NCBI RefSeq assembly: GCF_900200035.1
Contig: NZ_FZTC01000010.1
Coordinates: forward strand, 62,001-126,000
Length of the DNA stretch: 64,000 bases
DNA from: Klebsiella grimontii
Lineage (GTDB): Bacteria > Pseudomonadota > Gammaproteobacteria > Enterobacterales > Enterobacteriaceae
Direction: 5' to 3'
Part shown: positions 61,770-64,000 of the stretch, one piece after another
How the letters are laid out: each line of letters starts with the position of its first letter
How positions within the stretch are numbered: position 1 is the stretch's first letter
Notes under the pieces: generated by a model
Told to the model about the DNA's origin: nothing
The model's input: the letters and a program-made list of their open reading frames with translations, nothing else
The model's database searches: none
Program-made: the position numbers and the translations under genes

Positions 61770-62705
61770 TTACAGTGCCAGATCGCTATTCAGTACCAGC
61801 GCCAGTAACGCCTGGCGCGCGAAGATGCCGTTGCCCGCCTGCTGGAAGTACCAGGCATGCGGCGTTTTATCGACATCGGTGGTGATTTCATCAATACGCG
61901 GTAGCGGGTGCAGCACCTTCATGTTGGCGCGGGCGCCTTCCAGATCGGCGGCGCGCAGGACAAACTGCGCCTTCACGTTGGCATATTCCGACGGGTCGAG
62001 GCGCTCTTTCTGCACCCGGGTCATATACAGAATGTCCACCTCTTCCATCACCTCTTCAATGGCGCTATGCAGGCTCCAGGCAATGCCTTTGTCGTCGAGC
62101 ATGTCGAGGATGTACTGCGGCATGGCCAGCGCGTCCGGCGCGATAAAGTAGAAGCGGTTGCCGTTAAATTTCGCCAGCGCCTGGGTCAGGGAGTGAACGG
62201 TGCGGCCGTATTTCAGATCGCCGACCATCGCGACGTTAAGATTTTCCAGACGGCCCTGGGTCTCCTGAATGGTGAACAGATCCAGCAGGGTCTGCGTCGG
62301 ATGCTGATTCGCGCCGTCGCCGGCGTTGAGTACCGGAATACCGCCGGAGAACTCGGTCGCCAGGCGCGCCGCGCCTTCCTGCGGGTGGCGCATAACGATG
62401 GCATCGACATAGGTGCTGATGACCGAGATGGTATCGGCCAGGGTTTCGCCTTTTTTGCCCAGCGAGGTGTTGCTGCTGTCTGAGAAACCGACCACGCTGG
62501 CGCCCAGGCGGTGCATCGAGGTTTCAAACGACAGGCGGGTGCGGGTCGACGCTTCAAAAAAGCAGCTGGCAATCACTTTATGCTTCAGCAGCTCAGGCTG
62601 TGGATGGGCTTTGAGCTTTGCTGCGGTTGCCAGTACCAGTTCAAGGTCTTCGCGGCTGAGATCGTTTATAGAAATGATATGTTTTTGATACAGCGGATTA
62701 GCCAT
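61770..62705 (-). CDS. pyrB: Aspartate carbamoyltransferase catalytic subunit PyrB
   Basis: PyrB joins carbamoyl phosphate and aspartate in the first committed step of pyrimidine synthesis. I start it at [10 protein letters not shown], giving 311 residues, the E. coli length. The carbamoyl-phosphate loop STRTR is at residues 53-57. It is preceded by the pyrL leader and a terminator, which control it by UTP-dependent attenuation. Confidence 0.97.
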   Translation of the reverse strand: MANPLYQKHIISINDLSREDLELVLATAAKLKAHPQPELLKHKVIASCFFEASTRTRLSFETSMHRLGASVVGFSDSSNTSLGKKGETLADTISVISTYVDAIVMRHPQEGAARLATEFSGGIPVLNAGDGANQHPTQTLLDLFTIQETQGRLENLNVAMVGDLKYGRTVHSLTQALAKFNGNRFYFIAPDALAMPQYILDMLDDKGIAWSLHSAIEEVMEEVDILYMTRVQKERLDPSEYANVKAQFVLRAADLEGARANMKVLHPLPRIDEITTDVDKTPHAWYFQQAGNGIFARQALLALVLNSDLAL

Positions 62706-62726
62706 GTTTATCTCCTGACGCCTGGG

Positions 62727-62757
62727 CAAAAAAAAAGCCCCTTAAATAAGGGGCTTT
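62727..62757 (-). terminator. pyrBI attenuator
   Basis: A 10-bp stem (AAAGCCCCTT and AAGGGGCTTT on the coding strand) with a 4-nt loop is followed by nine T residues, ending 22 bp before pyrB. At high UTP, RNA polymerase outruns the ribosome on pyrL and terminates here. The stop codon of pyrL lies inside the hairpin, so a coupled ribosome would block folding. Confidence 0.95.
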
Positions 62758-62846
62758 ACGAATACGGATGCAACGGAAAGAAAAAACGGCAGGCCAGCGC
62801 CTGTTTTCAGACGCGGTAAGACGCGATGTCGTACACACTGAACCAT
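62742..62846 (-). CDS. pyrL: pyrBI leader peptide PyrL
   Basis: A 34-residue leader peptide starting MVQCVRHRVLPRLKTG is encoded after a GGGAGGAATT ribosome site. The E. coli leader is 44 residues and starts similarly. A U-rich codon run (FFLS) midway is the expected UTP-sensitive pause site. The frame ends with TAA inside the attenuator stem. Confidence 0.9.
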   Translation of the reverse strand: MVQCVRHRVLPRLKTGAGLPFFLSVASVFVKPLI

Positions 62847-62871
62847 AATTCCTCCCGGCAAAACGGGTGGC

Positions 62872-62899
62872 ATTATACGCAGCTCAATTTTCGGATCAA
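62872..62899 (-). promoter_or_regulatory. Predicted pyrBI promoter
   Basis: TTGATC (62894-62899) and TATAAT (62872-62877) on the minus strand are 16 bp apart. The -10 is a perfect match and lies about 26 bp upstream of the pyrL start. Confidence 0.75.
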
Positions 62900-63026
62900 G
62901 CGATTAATCCACAAAAGGTAAACGTTTGCCTGGAGAAGAGTGCGGTAATGCAAAAAACCCTGAAAAAGAGGTGGTATGGCAGTGCGAAGGGGGGTATAAA
63001 ACGGAAAATGAAAAGCTGTTTTATAA

Positions 63027-63491
<465 letters not shown>

Positions 63492-63532
63492 AAAATATCC
63501 CGGGCTGCTCGCCGAGGCTATGGTTGTTGCGG

Positions 63533-63666
63533 TCCGGTAGCCCGGACAGGCGCGTCAAGCGCCGCCTCCGGGAACGCCCACGGGCTGCGGCTGGCACCTT
63601 GCCCGGGCTACAGATCCGTGCGGTTTGGCGGCGGATAGCCCGGATAAGCGCAGCGCAATCCGGGGA
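63533..63666. repeat. BIME of three REP units between tabA and argI
   Basis: Three REP-like palindromes (TAGCCCGGACAGGCGCG...CGCCTCCGGGAA, a CCCACGGGCTGC...GCCCGGGCTA unit, and TAGCCCGGATAAGCGCAGCGCAATCCGGGG) fill the gap between the convergent genes. Confidence 0.8.
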
Positions 63667-63682
63667 AATATCGTGAGAACGC

Positions 63683-64000
63683 TTACTTACCCAGCGTCGC
63701 CACCATCACCGCTTTGATGGTATGCATGCGGTTTTCCGCCTGATCGAAAACGATGCTGGCCGCGGATTCAAATACCTCGTCGGTCACTTCCATCCCGCCG
63801 TGCAGGCCGTACTCCGCCGCCATCTGTTTGCCGAGCGTGGTCTGGTCGTCGTGGAATGCGGGCAGGCAGTGGAGGAATTTCACCTGCGGATTGCCGGTCA
63901 GCGCCATCATCTCGCTATTCACCTGATACGCGCGCAGCAGCGCGATACGCTCAGCCCACTTCTCTTTGGCTTCGCCCATCGATACCCAGACGTCGGTATA
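63683..64000 (-). CDS. argI: Ornithine carbamoyltransferase, C-terminal part (5' end outside window)
   Basis: The frame stays open to the right edge of the window, so only the last 105 residues are present. It shows [10 protein letters not shown], the [10 protein letters not shown] active-site motif with its catalytic cysteine, and the [26 protein letters not shown]-terminus of OTCase. The enzyme makes citrulline from ornithine and carbamoyl phosphate in arginine synthesis. The neighbouring tabA and pyrBI match the E. coli argI context. Confidence 0.95.
   Translation of the reverse strand, partial: YTDVWVSMGEAKEKWAERIALLRAYQVNSEMMALTGNPQVKFLHCLPAFHDDQTTLGKQMAAEYGLHGGMEVTDEVFESAASIVFDQAENRMHTIKAVMVATLGK

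Overview
The window is 64 kb of a chromosome from an enterobacterium, most likely Klebsiella or Raoultella. The inference rests on the gene order, which is the E. coli/Salmonella 95-96 minute region: ytfH, cpdB, cysQ, ytfJ, ytfK, ytfL, msrA, tamA, tamB, ytfP, ppa, ytfQRT-yjfF, fbp, mpl, yjgA, pmbA, cybC, nrdG, nrdD, treC, treB, treR, mgtA, ridA, pyrI, pyrB, tabA, argI. The proteins are close to their E. coli counterparts, the DNA is GC-rich, and many REP-type palindromes are present. The genus call is recollection plus inference; no search was run.

Accessory blocks are inserted into this backbone. (1) At 4.4-8.5 kb, between ytfK and ytfL, lies a lac-like operon of an oligosaccharide:H+ symporter, a GH42 beta-galactosidase and an AraC-like regulator. 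(2) At 25.4-30.5 kb, after mpl, lie a GNAT acetyltransferase, a secreted DUF4432 (mutarotase-like) protein, an iron-dependent alcohol dehydrogenase and a CoA-acylating (methyl)malonate-semialdehyde dehydrogenase. (3) At 33.9-42.6 kb, after cybC, lies a nine- to ten-gene catabolic operon. It encodes a small PRD protein, an SFCGS glycine-rich protein, DUF4312, DUF4311 and DUF4310 membrane proteins, an amidohydrolase, a DgaE-type PLP ammonia lyase, a DgaF-type aldolase, an exported lactonase-like propeller and a LicR/MtlR-type regulator carrying PTS EIIB and EIIA domains. The control region has two CRP sites and a perfect 20-bp palindrome. (4) At 42.6-46.0 kb lies an orphan type VI secretion remnant: a DUF4280 PAAR-like gene, an hcp broken by a one-base frameshift and a vgrG that looks internally deleted. 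(5) At 49.2-53.3 kb, between nrdD and treC, lies an RpiR-regulated PTS operon (IIB, GH4 6-phospho-glycosidase, IIC) that lacks its own IIA.

The best candidate for an undescribed system is block 3. The DUF4310/4311/4312/SFCGS/PRD set has no assigned biochemical function that I know of. It is wired to enzymes that split an amino sugar acid phosphate into pyruvate and glyceraldehyde-3-phosphate, and its regulator senses PTS phosphorylation although no ordinary PTS permease is encoded. I infer a novel transport or phosphorylation module for an (acyl)amino sugar acid.

Regulatory features readable in the DNA include the mgtA leader with the MgtL peptide and a PhoP box, the pyrL leader and attenuator, a TreR operator, paired NrdR-like boxes before nrdD, paired RpiR-type operators, several CRP sites and many terminators. 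A five-copy heptanucleotide array with G-quadruplex potential lies between cybC and block 3.
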